Counted from the stretch's first letter, positions 42,909-53,036 are shown. The stretch is DNA of 64,000 bases from Nitrospirota bacterium (GCA_016219645.1 JACRLR010000010.1:104206-168205), one strand, 5' to 3'. Numbers and translations are program-made. Notes: generated by a model not told the origin, from the sequence alone.

Positions 42909-45900
42909 ATGCTGCAGAGTGAGCCGATCACCATCCTGATTATCAGCGAACAGGCTGAGTCCATCAAACTTATTACCATCGGGCTACGCGGTTTTTTCCC
43001 CGGCTGCTTCGTGGAGGTTGCGTATTCTGCGGAAGAAGCCAGCATGTGGACTCGGCCGAACAAATGGGCCCTCATCCTCATCGATGAAGAATGCGTCGCC
43101 GGAAGCCAATCGTCTCTCTACGGCGAACTGAAATCTCGTGCGCCACACGCGGCAACTCTGCTACTGAGTGATCGTTCCGAATCATCCTCGGCGCTTCAGG
43201 CGCTTCAAGCCGACGTCGATTTTTTTCTCTCCAAGAAATCTCCGGCCTTTCTCACCGAACTCCTATTCTGTGCGAGAGAAGCCATCGAGAAACATCACCT
43301 GAAAGCAGCCCTGGATCACGCGCAACAACGCTACCGTCGACTCATCGAATCCCTCCGTGATACCACCGCCTATGAGCTGGATGACACAGGCTGTTTCTTG
43401 ATGGTTGGACCTGGCATCATCACGCTATTGGGCTACTCCCCCGATGAACTGATCGGATTGCCCTATACCACCATCATCCCTCCAGACCAAGAAGCGGTGG
43501 CTCGATATCGCTTTAACGAACGACGCTCTGACGCGCGGAGCGCCAGCCGCGTTGAATTAACCCTCCGGAGAAAACTCTCACAGGACAATAGATCTCTGAC
43601 TGTTATAGCGGAGGTCAGCGCCAGAGGGCTCTATGACTCCCTTCGCCGATTTGTCGGCACGGTGGGGCTGATCCGAGATCTTGCACAATCCACACAACAA
43701 GACGCCACGATCCATCAACTCCGGCGAGAGATCCAACATACAGATGCATTGCTCGCCCAGGCCAAGCGGGTCACGTTATTATCCCAACAGTTGCACGATC
43801 CATTGACCTCAATGCTGGCACAGTCTCAACAACTCCTCACCACGATTCGCGATACACACCTGGATGACCGAGTCGAAACACTCATCAGCCACGCCACAGA
43901 AGCGGCGAAATTCGGCACAGACTTGGCCCAGGCCATCCAGGAGACACCGGATGGCACCGTAGGAGACACCATCAACGACATACTTGACGATGTACTTCTG
44001 CCTACAACTCCGACCGTCGTGGATAATGCTGGCATCATAAAGCAATTCTCCTCGCCCCTTCCCTCTTTACTCGGGGAGCGCGAACAGGTCATGAAACTTG
44101 TGCGGTCTCTCTTGAGCTATGCACAGAGCTACTTACGAACGGTCGGCCGTGCACACCAACTCATCGTGAGCACACGCGCCGTGGGACCCTCCTCTATTTC
44201 AACGGACGAGCCCTCACTCTTCCCCCTCGCGCCACCAACAGAAGTCGAGGTCGAGTTGTTTGAATCTGACAAAATCTGGCCTGTATCCCCGACTACACTA
44301 CCCCTTTCCACTGATCTCCTTGAGTCGTACCAGATCGTTCGCCAACTCGACGGCGTCTTAGATGTGTCAGCACCCATGCAGGGTCCCCTTCGCATAGTTC
44401 TCCGTCTGCCACTTGTATCGCACCTTCCCCTCGCAATGATTCCGCCGCCAATCTCTCTCTCTACCGCCTCGCCTGCACCGGTTCCCCAAACTGATCACGT
44501 CATAACTACAGCTGTCCCTCTAGTCGATTCCGTCGAGCCGGAAAAGGAACGGCGTCATTCACCTCGGACTCCAACCACCCTGCCTGCCACCATCACCATC
44601 GGATCATCGACATGGAGCGGCACCGTTTCTAATATCAGTCTCGGTGGCACCTGCATCACCCTTCCCGGCGATTTCCCCACCTTTCCACCACAGGACGCGT
44701 ATCTTGTACTCAAGACTGCCGTGGGAATACTCGAACTGCACGGTGAGACGCAGGAACGGGCCATCTGGCCTCTTTCCGGAACACCGATCTCCAAACTCGT
44801 CGTCGTATTTGATTTACCAAAACGAGAAGAAGCTGCTGTCCTCGCCTCGCTGATCCAGGCGGCGAAGGAACGGACGTCACCCTTCTCCCTTGAAGTAGTA
44901 CTTGAAGCAGGGCCGCAACTCGAATGGGCTGCGGTGAATCCCCCCGTACAAACCGAACAAGAATATTTTGACCGGCGCGAGTCGGTTCGAGTAGGGGTTT
45001 CAATCCCGGTCAGACTGGATGTCATCGACCGCACCGGTCACTCTCATCGCCTAGCAGCACTGATGGTCAACTTCAGCAGAGGCGGTGCCTGTCTTCACCT
45101 GAATGCTCGCCCTGAGCTTCTGAGTGGCCTTGCCACGCTCCACTTCAACGCCACACAAACCCCGAGCCACCCTGGAAGCCATGAACCCAGCGTACCGGAG
45201 TCCCCGCTTCCCACCGAGATCATCTGGTCGGCGCAGCCCCCCGTAGCACCCAACGAATTTCGCCAACCAGGGTCCGACCCTGCCATTCTGGTTGGCCTCC
45301 GCTTCCAGGGTCTTACACCATATGCTGAACGTGAGGTGACCCGTGTCATCCGACAACATCTGACATCTCCAGGCGAATCGGGAATCGCCTCGCAGCAATC
45401 GTTAGTCGTCAGTATTCCGCGCGAGTGTCGGAGCCCCCGAGGCCAGACGATTGTGATGACCGACGACCACCTTCGCCAGTCGCTTACTCCGAACACCCCT
45501 GTCGTGATCATCGCTCCTGGTTATGGCCAAACCGCCTTGGATGCCATAACCTTGTCATACTTTCTGGCATACCACCAGCTACGCATTTTACGTTATGACC
45601 ATACCAACCACGTAGGACTCAGCGACGGTGAACTGCAACAGACGACGTTACGAAGCATGCAGGCCGACCTCCTTAAAGTCGTAGAATTCGTCCAACATAC
45701 GTGGCCGACCGCTCCCTTGATTGTCATGGCAAGCGATGTGACCGCACGAGTCGCCCTCAAAATGGCGGTGCAATCCCGTCCCCTTGACCTGCTTCTCCTG
45801 ATCAATCCGGTTGTCGATATCCAGGCCATGCTCATGACCGTTCATGGTCATGACCTCGTGGCTGACTACCGGTACGGACTCCGACGGGGCATCGCAAACC

Positions 45901-47099
45901 TACTCGGGCTCAACATCGATGTCGATCGATTTGTCGGCGATCTCATTGCCGGCCATTTCACAGATTTGGCCTCCACAGTTGCAGATCTGCGCCTACTTCG
46001 CTCTCGATCCGTCATCGTTACGGCCCCCAATAGCCTCCTCGGACCGTTGCCTCCGGCGGACCTCCCGCAGGCTTTTCTCACTGCTTTAGGAACCCACACC
46101 AGGCTGACGACAGTCCCCGCCCAGCTGATCAACCAGGACCTGCCGCTCAATGAGTCATGCCTCCAAGCCTTTCAGCAGGTCCTGGAACAAATCGCGTCAA
46201 TCGTCTCACTACCGACCGTTTCGGCCGACTTCCGTGCACAGACCCATTACATGCCAGCTCGTCAACAGCGCATCGAGATGGAGCGTACCCGTCTTCGGCA
46301 CAATCTCTCACAGATCACACGCGAGGCCTTGCGGATCGCGTATCTCCAGCAACTTCCCCAACTTGGAAACCTCCGCGAGCACTGGCATCTTTTGGATAAT
46401 CTCTATCGGCTTCTTAGCCCGCTCGAACCGGGCTCCATGCTCGTCGATGTAGGAGTCGGCCAAGGAGATCTAATCCGGGCCACGATGATCAACCAGACCT
46501 ACCGCGCGAGGCAGCGCGGATGGAGCCAGGAGCAGCCAGCTCATATGATCGGGCTGGAATACTCCCATGACTCGCTGACACAGGCTCGGCAGAATTTTCG
46601 TGACTTGCACCGAGAGCTCAACCGTGACTTTGCGGGAACCCTTACCACCAACCCGCCTCTCACCACTGACTGGATCAACACAGATTGGATGCACGGTTTG
46701 CCCATGAAGGACCGCTCCCTCCATCGCGTCGTCTGCAATCTGTCACTCTCCTTCGTCCCCTCTCCAGTGGCCACGATTCGCGAGTGGTATCGTGTGCTCC
46801 GCCCACAAGGACGCCTGCTACTCACGGTCTTTCACCCGAATAGCGACCTTTCAGTTCTCTACCGCCAGCATCTACACAGAGCACATCAGGATGAATTTGG
46901 CCCACAAGCCCAAATTGTCATTCAATATCTTGGGCGACTCCGGGAAGCTATCCGGCATGGCTTGCTGCATACCTTCGACCAGTCCTCACTCGCCTGGTTT
47001 CTCAGGCAAGCAGGTATCCCCCTCATACCCCGTATCCTTCCCGTGCTCGATGGGCATGCTTTCCTGGCCATCATAGAAAAAGATAAATCCACTAGCTGA
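42909..47099 (+). CDS. Multidomain signalling fusion: receiver-like, PAS, kinase-like, two PilZ, LuxD-like hydrolase, methyltransferase
   Basis: One frame of about 1,396 residues. 1-120: receiver-like (ILIISEQ...ILIDEE, a possible phospho-Asp near 56). ~150-265: PAS. ~285-500: kinase-like, with LHDPLTS as an H-box relative, but no clear N or G boxes. ~546-660: PilZ 1 (RRHSPR, NISLGG). ~687-830: PilZ 2 (RRESVR, NFSRGG). ~865-1090: alpha/beta hydrolase resembling LuxD acyl-transferase/thioesterase (VVIIAPGYG, GLSDGE, MASDVTARVAL with Ser in nucleophile position). ~1150-1380: SAM methyltransferase (LVDVGVGQGD, EWYRVLRPQGRLLLTVF). The start at 42909 has GGGA 7 nt upstream. Two- and three-component genes follow. 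Confidence 0.8.
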   Translation: MLQSEPITILIISEQAESIKLITIGLRGFFPGCFVEVAYSAEEASMWTRPNKWALILIDEECVAGSQSSLYGELKSRAPHAATLLLSDRSESSSALQALQADVDFFLSKKSPAFLTELLFCAREAIEKHHLKAALDHAQQRYRRLIESLRDTTAYELDDTGCFLMVGPGIITLLGYSPDELIGLPYTTIIPPDQEAVARYRFNERRSDARSASRVELTLRRKLSQDNRSLTVIAEVSARGLYDSLRRFVGTVGLIRDLAQSTQQDATIHQLRREIQHTDALLAQAKRVTLLSQQLHDPLTSMLAQSQQLLTTIRDTHLDDRVETLISHATEAAKFGTDLAQAIQETPDGTVGDTINDILDDVLLPTTPTVVDNAGIIKQFSSPLPSLLGEREQVMKLVRSLLSYAQSYLRTVGRAHQLIVSTRAVGPSSISTDEPSLFPLAPPTEVEVELFESDKIWPVSPTTLPLSTDLLESYQIVRQLDGVLDVSAPMQGPLRIVLRLPLVSHLPLAMIPPPISLSTASPAPVPQTDHVITTAVPLVDSVEPEKERRHSPRTPTTLPATITIGSSTWSGTVSNISLGGTCITLPGDFPTFPPQDAYLVLKTAVGILELHGETQERAIWPLSGTPISKLVVVFDLPKREEAAVLASLIQAAKERTSPFSLEVVLEAGPQLEWAAVNPPVQTEQEYFDRRESVRVGVSIPVRLDVIDRTGHSHRLAALMVNFSRGGACLHLNARPELLSGLATLHFNATQTPSHPGSHEPSVPESPLPTEIIWSAQPPVAPNEFRQPGSDPAILVGLRFQGLTPYAEREVTRVIRQHLTSPGESGIASQQSLVVSIPRECRSPRGQTIVMTDDHLRQSLTPNTPVVIIAPGYGQTALDAITLSYFLAYHQLRILRYDHTNHVGLSDGELQQTTLRSMQADLLKVVEFVQHTWPTAPLIVMASDVTARVALKMAVQSRPLDLLLLINPVVDIQAMLMTVHGHDLVADYRYGLRRGIANLLGLNIDVDRFVGDLIAGHFTDLASTVADLRLLRSRSVIVTAPNSLLGPLPPADLPQAFLTALGTHTRLTTVPAQLINQDLPLNESCLQAFQQVLEQIASIVSLPTVSADFRAQTHYMPARQQRIEMERTRLRHNLSQITREALRIAYLQQLPQLGNLREHWHLLDNLYRLLSPLEPGSMLVDVGVGQGDLIRATMINQTYRARQRGWSQEQPAHMIGLEYSHDSLTQARQNFRDLHRELNRDFAGTLTTNPPLTTDWINTDWMHGLPMKDRSLHRVVCNLSLSFVPSPVATIREWYRVLRPQGRLLLTVFHPNSDLSVLYRQHLHRAHQDEFGPQAQIVIQYLGRLREAIRHGLLHTFDQSSLAWFLRQAGIPLIPRILPVLDGHAFLAIIEKDKSTS

Positions 47100-47211
47100 A
47101 CGTCCCCTGCCCGTGTATACTTTCGACTGTACATCTTTGAACACATAACATTTCATCCCCAATTTGGATGTCTACAGGCTCCTCACAGAGTAGCCGCGCT
47201 CCCTGTTTGTT

Positions 47212-48489
47212 ATGACCTTACACTCTCAGCACACCGACAGTATGGCGCCGTCCTCCAGCGAGCTACTGGACATGGTTGCCATTTTTGCGGCGGACCTGGG
47301 ATCCATGACCGACCTGACGACCCTTGCGAATCGGATTATTCAAGAAATCTGTCGTGCGGGTTCCACGACCCATGGGGCGTTATTCCTCCTCGATCGCGAA
47401 CGTGAATGTTATCGCCGAGCCAGCATGGTCGGTCCGATCGCTTCCGCACTGATCCCTTCGACCCTGGCCGTGACCCATCCGTTGCCTCGACATCTATCGG
47501 CAACCAACCGGATCATGACACAGAGCGACTCGGTTGGAGCCCTTCACGATACTCTCCCTGAAGCTGGGGCACGTGCCGCCATGACAGCCATGGAGGCCGC
47601 ACGCATCGTGCCACATCACAATAAAGGCCGCCTGATTGCCTTCTCAATTCTCGGCAAGGGACTCCCTTTGGGAGACAATACTGTACTGGGTGAATCTGTG
47701 CTCGCCGCCCTGGCACAAACTGCTACAAATGCGATCGACACCATTTTGCTACACGATGACCTCCACCGTTCGCACACGCTCATGAAGCGGACGGATCGGC
47801 TCAAATCACTTGAAACGATCGCCGGCGGTTTTGCCCATGAAATTAGGAATCCCCTCACCTCGATCAAAACTTTTATCCAACTGGCCCCTGAAAGAAAAGA
47901 TGACCCCCATTTTATCCAGAGTTTCAGCAAAGTCGTCCTCGACGATGTGCATCGCATCGAACGGCTGATCCAGGAAATTCTCGACTATGCTCGCTACATG
48001 GAACCCCAACTGACAGACGAAGACTTCAATGACATCGTCGCCTCTTGCCTGTACTTCATCGATGTCAAGGCAGACAGCCATGGGATCAAGATTGAAAAAG
48101 AGTTGGCCTCAGACCTTCCTCGTGTCATGCTGGACCGACAGCAGATCAAGCAAGTCCTGCTCAATCTTTTTCTCAATGCCATGGCAGCGATGGAAAAGTC
48201 CGGGGGGACGCTACGCGTTCAAACACGCAGGCTGGTGAAGGCGGAAGGGAATGTGTGGGCCCACATCGAGATCGAGGATACCGGTGAAGGAATCCAGGAG
48301 GCGAATCTCGAACACATCTTCGATCCATTTTTCACGACAAAACATGAAAGCGGTGAACACGAGGGGACAGGACTTGGCTTAACGATCGTCCATCAGATCA
48401 TTCAAGAACATCACGGCGAGATCCTAGTAAAAAGCTCGGTTGGTGCCGGCACGACGTTTTTTGTGAGCCTGCCCGCGCTACCTGCATAG
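47212..48489 (+). CDS. Cytoplasmic sensor histidine kinase with GAF-like domain
   Basis: The N-terminal ~180 residues look like a GAF domain (LANRIIQEICRAGSTTHGALFLLDRERECYRRASMVG...TATNAIDTILL). The HisKA H-box is GGFAHEIRNPLTSIKT. The ATPase has an N-box at NLFLNAMAAM, G1 at DTGEGI and G2 at GTGLGLTIV. No transmembrane helix, so it senses a soluble signal or acts downstream of the multidomain protein. It is followed 13 bp later by the NtrC-type regulator, its likely partner. Confidence 0.9.
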   Translation: MTLHSQHTDSMAPSSSELLDMVAIFAADLGSMTDLTTLANRIIQEICRAGSTTHGALFLLDRERECYRRASMVGPIASALIPSTLAVTHPLPRHLSATNRIMTQSDSVGALHDTLPEAGARAAMTAMEAARIVPHHNKGRLIAFSILGKGLPLGDNTVLGESVLAALAQTATNAIDTILLHDDLHRSHTLMKRTDRLKSLETIAGGFAHEIRNPLTSIKTFIQLAPERKDDPHFIQSFSKVVLDDVHRIERLIQEILDYARYMEPQLTDEDFNDIVASCLYFIDVKADSHGIKIEKELASDLPRVMLDRQQIKQVLLNLFLNAMAAMEKSGGTLRVQTRRLVKAEGNVWAHIEIEDTGEGIQEANLEHIFDPFFTTKHESGEHEGTGLGLTIVHQIIQEHHGEILVKSSVGAGTTFFVSLPALPA

Positions 48490-48502
48490 CCCTCAATACC
48501 CT

Positions 48503-49930
48503 ATGGACACCAGTATGAAAAAAAGAGTGCTGATGATCGACGATGAAGCCCGCGTGAGAGCCTCATTGAAAGCGGTGCTGGAGCCGACGTACGAAACGAT
48601 CCAAGCCGCGGATGCCCAGGAGGGCCTTGACCTGTTTCGCAAAGAGGCCCCTCATCTGGTTCTTCTGGACGTGATCCTCCCTGGCACCGACGGGCTGTCT
48701 ATTCTGCAAACCATCCGTGCCGAAAGCCGGCCGGCACCGGTTATCATGCTGACAGGAACAAAATCGGTCAAGACCGCTGTCGATGCGATGAAGTTCGGCG
48801 CGGCTGATTATGTCTCAAAGCCCTTCGATGTGGAGGAACTTCGTATTATCGTCGAGCGTGCGCTGAATGACCAGGAACTCCAACAGGAGGTCAAACAGCT
48901 ACGCGCGCAAGTCGTGCGGCGCTACGCCTTTCACAACCTGATCGGCAAGAGCCCGTCGATGCAGGATATCTATACCAAGATCGAACAGGTCGCCGATAGC
49001 CGCACGACTGTCCTGATTGCCGGCGAGAGCGGCACAGGAAAGGAGCTGGTTGCCAAGGCACTCCATTATAATAGCAGTCGGCGCGAGCGGCCCTTCATCG
49101 CGTTGAACTGTGCGGCCATTCCAGAAACGCTCATTGAGAGTGAGCTGTTCGGACATGAGAAAGGCTCGTTTACGGATGCCACGGCCCGCCGAGTCGGGCA
49201 ATTTGAACTCGCCAATACCGGCACACTCTTTCTCGACGAAATCGGCGACCTCAGCGCCATGACGCAAGCCAAGCTCCTGCGCATTTTACAGGAACGAGAA
49301 TTCACCAGAGTCGGCGGAGTGCAAGCCATCAAGGTGGATGTCCGCATCGTGGCTGCTACGAACAAGAACCTAGAGGAACTCGTTCGCAAAGGACAATTCC
49401 GCGAAGATCTCTACTACCGCATCAACGTTATCGCACTCTATTTGCCCCCCCTGAGGGAGCGTGGTGAAGACATTTCACTACTGGCAAAACATTTTCTAGC
49501 CAAACGGACCGAGGAAGACAATCGGCCCCCGCAAGAGTTCTCCAAAGATGCCGTTGATCTTCTGTCCCGCTATCCCTGGCCAGGCAATGTGAGAGAGATG
49601 GAGAACATCGTCGAGCAAGCCTTCATTTGGTCCAAGGGGTCAGACACCATTACGCCCGAACATCTCCCGACCATTCTCAAAAACGACTCTCGATCCTCTT
49701 CACTCCGGGACGACACCCTTGCCGGTCGACTGTCGCTCGAAAAAGCCGTCATGGAATTCGAGAGGGAAATTATTCTCGATGCCCTCAAGCGAACAGACTA
49801 TGTTCAAACCCATGCCGCCAACCTGCTGGGAATCAGCCGCCGGATGCTCAAGTACCGCATGGATACGCTGGGAATCGGCCGACCCGACCAGGAAGTCAGC
49901 ACCCGACCTCAGGCTGTCGTGCAGGAATAG
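48503..49930 (+). CDS. NtrC-family sigma54-dependent response regulator
   Basis: Receiver domain (MIDDEARV, phospho-Asp in VLLDVILPGTDG, K in VSKPFDV). AAA+ domain with Walker A GESGTGKE, and the sigma54-contact loop reading GSFTDA rather than the usual GAFTGA. Walker B is FLDEIGDL, followed by R-fingers. C-terminal Fis-type HTH (HAANLLGISRRMLKYRMDTLGI). It would activate RpoN promoters when phosphorylated by the adjacent kinase. The alternative start is the ATG four codons in (48515). Confidence 0.93.
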   Translation: MDTSMKKRVLMIDDEARVRASLKAVLEPTYETIQAADAQEGLDLFRKEAPHLVLLDVILPGTDGLSILQTIRAESRPAPVIMLTGTKSVKTAVDAMKFGAADYVSKPFDVEELRIIVERALNDQELQQEVKQLRAQVVRRYAFHNLIGKSPSMQDIYTKIEQVADSRTTVLIAGESGTGKELVAKALHYNSSRRERPFIALNCAAIPETLIESELFGHEKGSFTDATARRVGQFELANTGTLFLDEIGDLSAMTQAKLLRILQEREFTRVGGVQAIKVDVRIVAATNKNLEELVRKGQFREDLYYRINVIALYLPPLRERGEDISLLAKHFLAKRTEEDNRPPQEFSKDAVDLLSRYPWPGNVREMENIVEQAFIWSKGSDTITPEHLPTILKNDSRSSSLRDDTLAGRLSLEKAVMEFEREIILDALKRTDYVQTHAANLLGISRRMLKYRMDTLGIGRPDQEVSTRPQAVVQE

Positions 49931-50133
49931 CACAATAATCACCATCCCCTGTGTCGTAATCGCACAACAATAGGAAGAGACTTCAGCGTCCTATACGTAG
50001 TGCTCCGTTCAGGAAATCTACATATAGGTATCACCGACCCATGAGCCACACTATGCTGAGGGCGGGACGCGAACTCCTTGATGCGGAACAAGAAATGCTT
50101 TACAAGGTAAGTAGTTAGTGGTAGAAAATTCCA

Positions 50134-51285
50134 ATGAGCACACCCCTGACTCCTGAACAAGAAAAGATGAAACCAGCCCTGCTCGTTATTGATGACGAGG
50201 CAGGACCACGTGATGCCCTCCAAGTCATTCTTCGCCCGTTTTTCAATGTTCAGACTGCTGAATCAGCCAGGGCAGCGATTGACCTGTTGAGCTCTCAGCG
50301 GATCGACATCATCACCCTTGATCAGAAGCTTCCAGACCGCCAGGGGATAGATCTCCTCCAGGATATCAAGCAACGCCACGCCGGCATCGAGGTCATTATC
50401 ATCACGGGTTACGGGAGCTTGAAGGCCGCCATGGAAGGGATACGCTATGGCGCCGCCGGCTACCTGCTCAAACCTTTCAACGTCACGGAATTGCTTTCAC
50501 TTGTTAACCAGACACTCGAAAAGAAACAACGGCTGGATTTCCTCAGAAACTTCATTGGAACATCGACCGGTCTCTGGGGATCGGAAACAGAATGCGCGCA
50601 AGCATGGAAGGAATTGCTCGCAGGGTATCATTCGATCGGAAAATCCGCATCAGACGATGCAGCCCACACTGAAGAGAACCCTGACCTTCTCCCCCTGTTC
50701 TCCGACTTACTTGAAGCAAAGGATCGCCAGTTGCTCAACCATTGCAGCCGAGTCAGTTTCTATGCCACACTCCTGGCCAACCGCATGGACCTGACCGTCG
50801 CTGAGCAGAAATCGTTGGCGCTCGGAGCGTTCCTGCACGACATCGGCAAGGTTGGGCCTGAACCCTATCAATTCGCCGACGATGAAATCACCACCACCGG
50901 CAAATCATCCGGCCAGCGCCGCCACCCGGAGCAGGGTGCGAGACTCGTATCACCTCTGAGGCTTCCGGCCGAGGTGGGCCAGATTATTGCCTATCACCAT
51001 GAACGGTGGGATGGCACAGGCTACCCTCTTGGGCTTCACGAAAACGGAATTCCACGGTTGGCTCGGATCGTCTGCCTAGCCCAGACATTCGACCATCTGA
51101 CCGCAGAGCTTCCAGGCCGAACACCTCTCTCGATCGATAATGCCTGCCAACGAATGTTCTCCTACTCCGGCACCCACTTTGAACCGAAGTTAACTGAACT
51201 CTTCGCGCAAGTGATCCAGGAATGCAAAGCATCCCTTCCTGCTATGGCAATGGTCACCACTCTTGCCGACCGATCGGACTCTTAG
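50134..51285 (+). CDS. Response regulator with HD-GYP phosphodiesterase domain
   Basis: Receiver (VIDDEAGPRDAL, Asp in ITLDQKLPD, K in LLKPFNV). It is followed by an HD-GYP domain with the HD pair in AFLHDIGKVGP, the signature HHERWDGTGYP and QTFDHL. HD-GYP proteins hydrolyse c-di-GMP. Together with the PilZ domains upstream this gives the cluster a complete c-di-GMP read-out and removal set, with no synthase (GGDEF) in view. Start codon at 50134 or the internal ATG at 50167. Confidence 0.92.
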   Translation: MSTPLTPEQEKMKPALLVIDDEAGPRDALQVILRPFFNVQTAESARAAIDLLSSQRIDIITLDQKLPDRQGIDLLQDIKQRHAGIEVIIITGYGSLKAAMEGIRYGAAGYLLKPFNVTELLSLVNQTLEKKQRLDFLRNFIGTSTGLWGSETECAQAWKELLAGYHSIGKSASDDAAHTEENPDLLPLFSDLLEAKDRQLLNHCSRVSFYATLLANRMDLTVAEQKSLALGAFLHDIGKVGPEPYQFADDEITTTGKSSGQRRHPEQGARLVSPLRLPAEVGQIIAYHHERWDGTGYPLGLHENGIPRLARIVCLAQTFDHLTAELPGRTPLSIDNACQRMFSYSGTHFEPKLTELFAQVIQECKASLPAMAMVTTLADRSDS

Positions 51286-51323
51286 CCCGCAGCTCGTTTA
51301 CCAGATAAACCAAACAGACCGGG

Positions 51324-53015
51324 TTATTCAGGCTGCTTGCCCTTTGCCCCTGCGATAAGTTCCGCTGCTGTTTCTCGTACTTTCTTTGTCACGGTCAGAC
51401 CGCCCAGCATGCGGGCGATCTCCTCTTCCCGCCCGATGCCTTTCAACAACCTGACGGACGTGGACGCCCGTTGGCCCTCCACGCCTTTCTCCACAAGCAG
51501 ATGGTGCTCCGCTTGAGACGCAACCTGAGGAAGATGGGTGATGCAAAACACTTGATGGTACGTTCCAAGTTTGCGCAGTCTCGTCCCCATCGCCGCCGCG
51601 ACCGCCCCACCGACTCCCGTATCGATTTCGTCAAATACCAAGACTGGAACCTGGTCCATCTCGGCTAACACAGTCTTGAGCGCCAACATAATACGCGAAA
51701 GTTCTCCGCCTGACGCCACCCGGCTTAACGCTCTCGGTGACTCACCTGGATTGCTTGAGAGAAGGAACTCCACCCGATTCCACCCTGCCGGTCCAAGCTC
51801 CTCGGTTAACTCACCGCTGGAGACCGAGACCTGGAAAATCGCCTGCTCCATTTTCAAGGTGGCCAACTCCGCTTCCACAAGCGTCGTCATTCGCTTGGCC
51901 GCGACAATTCGCTCTCGGGACAGTTGCTCTGCCAGCGTACTAATGCGGCGGCCCTCTTCAACAAACCGGGCAGTCAATTCGGCAGCTCTCGCTTCACGAT
52001 TATCGAAGACTAGAAGTTCCTCTTGCAGGGCTCTGCCCATTGCCATTATGGCTTCTACCGACCCTCCATATTTTTTCTTCAACCGTTGGATCAGGTCGAG
52101 TCGATCCTCCACGACAGCCTGCCGATCTGGGTCTGCTTCTAACTGTTGAGCGTAGTCACGCAGCCTCCCTGCAAGTTCTTTTAGTTGGATCGTCGACTCC
52201 GAGGCAACCTGCGCACAATCACTCATTGCCGGATCGGTTTGGGACAACTCTGAAAGGGTTCGTCCAATCCGCCCCAACCTTGTGAGGATAGCCTGTTCGT
52301 CCGCTTGCAACTCGAGATGTGCCTCGTGGGCGAGCTCCCTCAGCCGATACACATGGACCAGTCGCTGCTGCTCCTGTCGGAGCCGCTCTTCTTCATCAGG
52401 CAACAGGCCAGCCTGTTGAATTTCCTGAACCTGGAATCGTAAAAGCTCCTCACGCCTTGCACGGTCAGCGAGGTTGCTCTCCAACTCAGCCAGCTGCATG
52501 CGGAGATCCTTCCATCCCTGATAGACCTCCTCATATCTTCCTCGTAGTTCGAACAGGCAGCCGAATGCATCGAGAGCGTCTAATTGTTTGGGAGCAGCCA
52601 GGAGTGATTGTTGTTCGTGCTGGCCATGAATGTCGACCAGCGTGCCCCCCAGTTCTTCAAGGACGCGCAGGGGGCATAGGCTGCCGTTGACGTACACCCG
52701 GTGGCGACCCGATCGGGACAACACACGTCGAAGTATCAGCTGAGATTCATCTTGACCAATGAGTTCATGTTGCCGGAGGTGATGAAGGAGCGGATGGGTT
52801 TCTGGGAGGTGGAAGGCTGCTTCCAGATAGGCCTCATCTTCCCCAGAACGGATTTGATCGGTCGAGGCCCGTCCACCGACCAACAGGGCAATCGCATCGA
52901 TGAGCAGGGATTTTCCGGCTCCTGTCTCCCCGGTCAGGACCGTGAACCCAGACTCAAATTGTAGGCTAAGCTGCTCAATCAGGGCGAAATTGACGATGCG
53001 CAGCTCGGCGAGCAT
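51324..53015 (-). CDS. recN: DNA repair protein RecN
   Basis: Walker A GETGAGKSLLIDAI at the N-terminus, 'VDIHGQHEQQSLL', central coiled coil, signature ALSRVASGGELSRIMLALK, Walker B VLVFDEIDTGVGG and HITHLPQVASQAEHHLLV. This is the complete layout of RecN, an SMC-like factor for double-strand break repair. Length 563 is normal. A short CCAGATAAACCAAACAGACC fragment of the CTGGTT repeat lies just past its stop. Confidence 0.95.
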   Translation of the reverse strand: MLAELRIVNFALIEQLSLQFESGFTVLTGETGAGKSLLIDAIALLVGGRASTDQIRSGEDEAYLEAAFHLPETHPLLHHLRQHELIGQDESQLILRRVLSRSGRHRVYVNGSLCPLRVLEELGGTLVDIHGQHEQQSLLAAPKQLDALDAFGCLFELRGRYEEVYQGWKDLRMQLAELESNLADRARREELLRFQVQEIQQAGLLPDEEERLRQEQQRLVHVYRLRELAHEAHLELQADEQAILTRLGRIGRTLSELSQTDPAMSDCAQVASESTIQLKELAGRLRDYAQQLEADPDRQAVVEDRLDLIQRLKKKYGGSVEAIMAMGRALQEELLVFDNREARAAELTARFVEEGRRISTLAEQLSRERIVAAKRMTTLVEAELATLKMEQAIFQVSVSSGELTEELGPAGWNRVEFLLSSNPGESPRALSRVASGGELSRIMLALKTVLAEMDQVPVLVFDEIDTGVGGAVAAAMGTRLRKLGTYHQVFCITHLPQVASQAEHHLLVEKGVEGQRASTSVRLLKGIGREEEIARMLGGLTVTKKVRETAAELIAGAKGKQPE

Positions 53016-53036
53016 TGCGGAGTGTGGCTCTAATCC

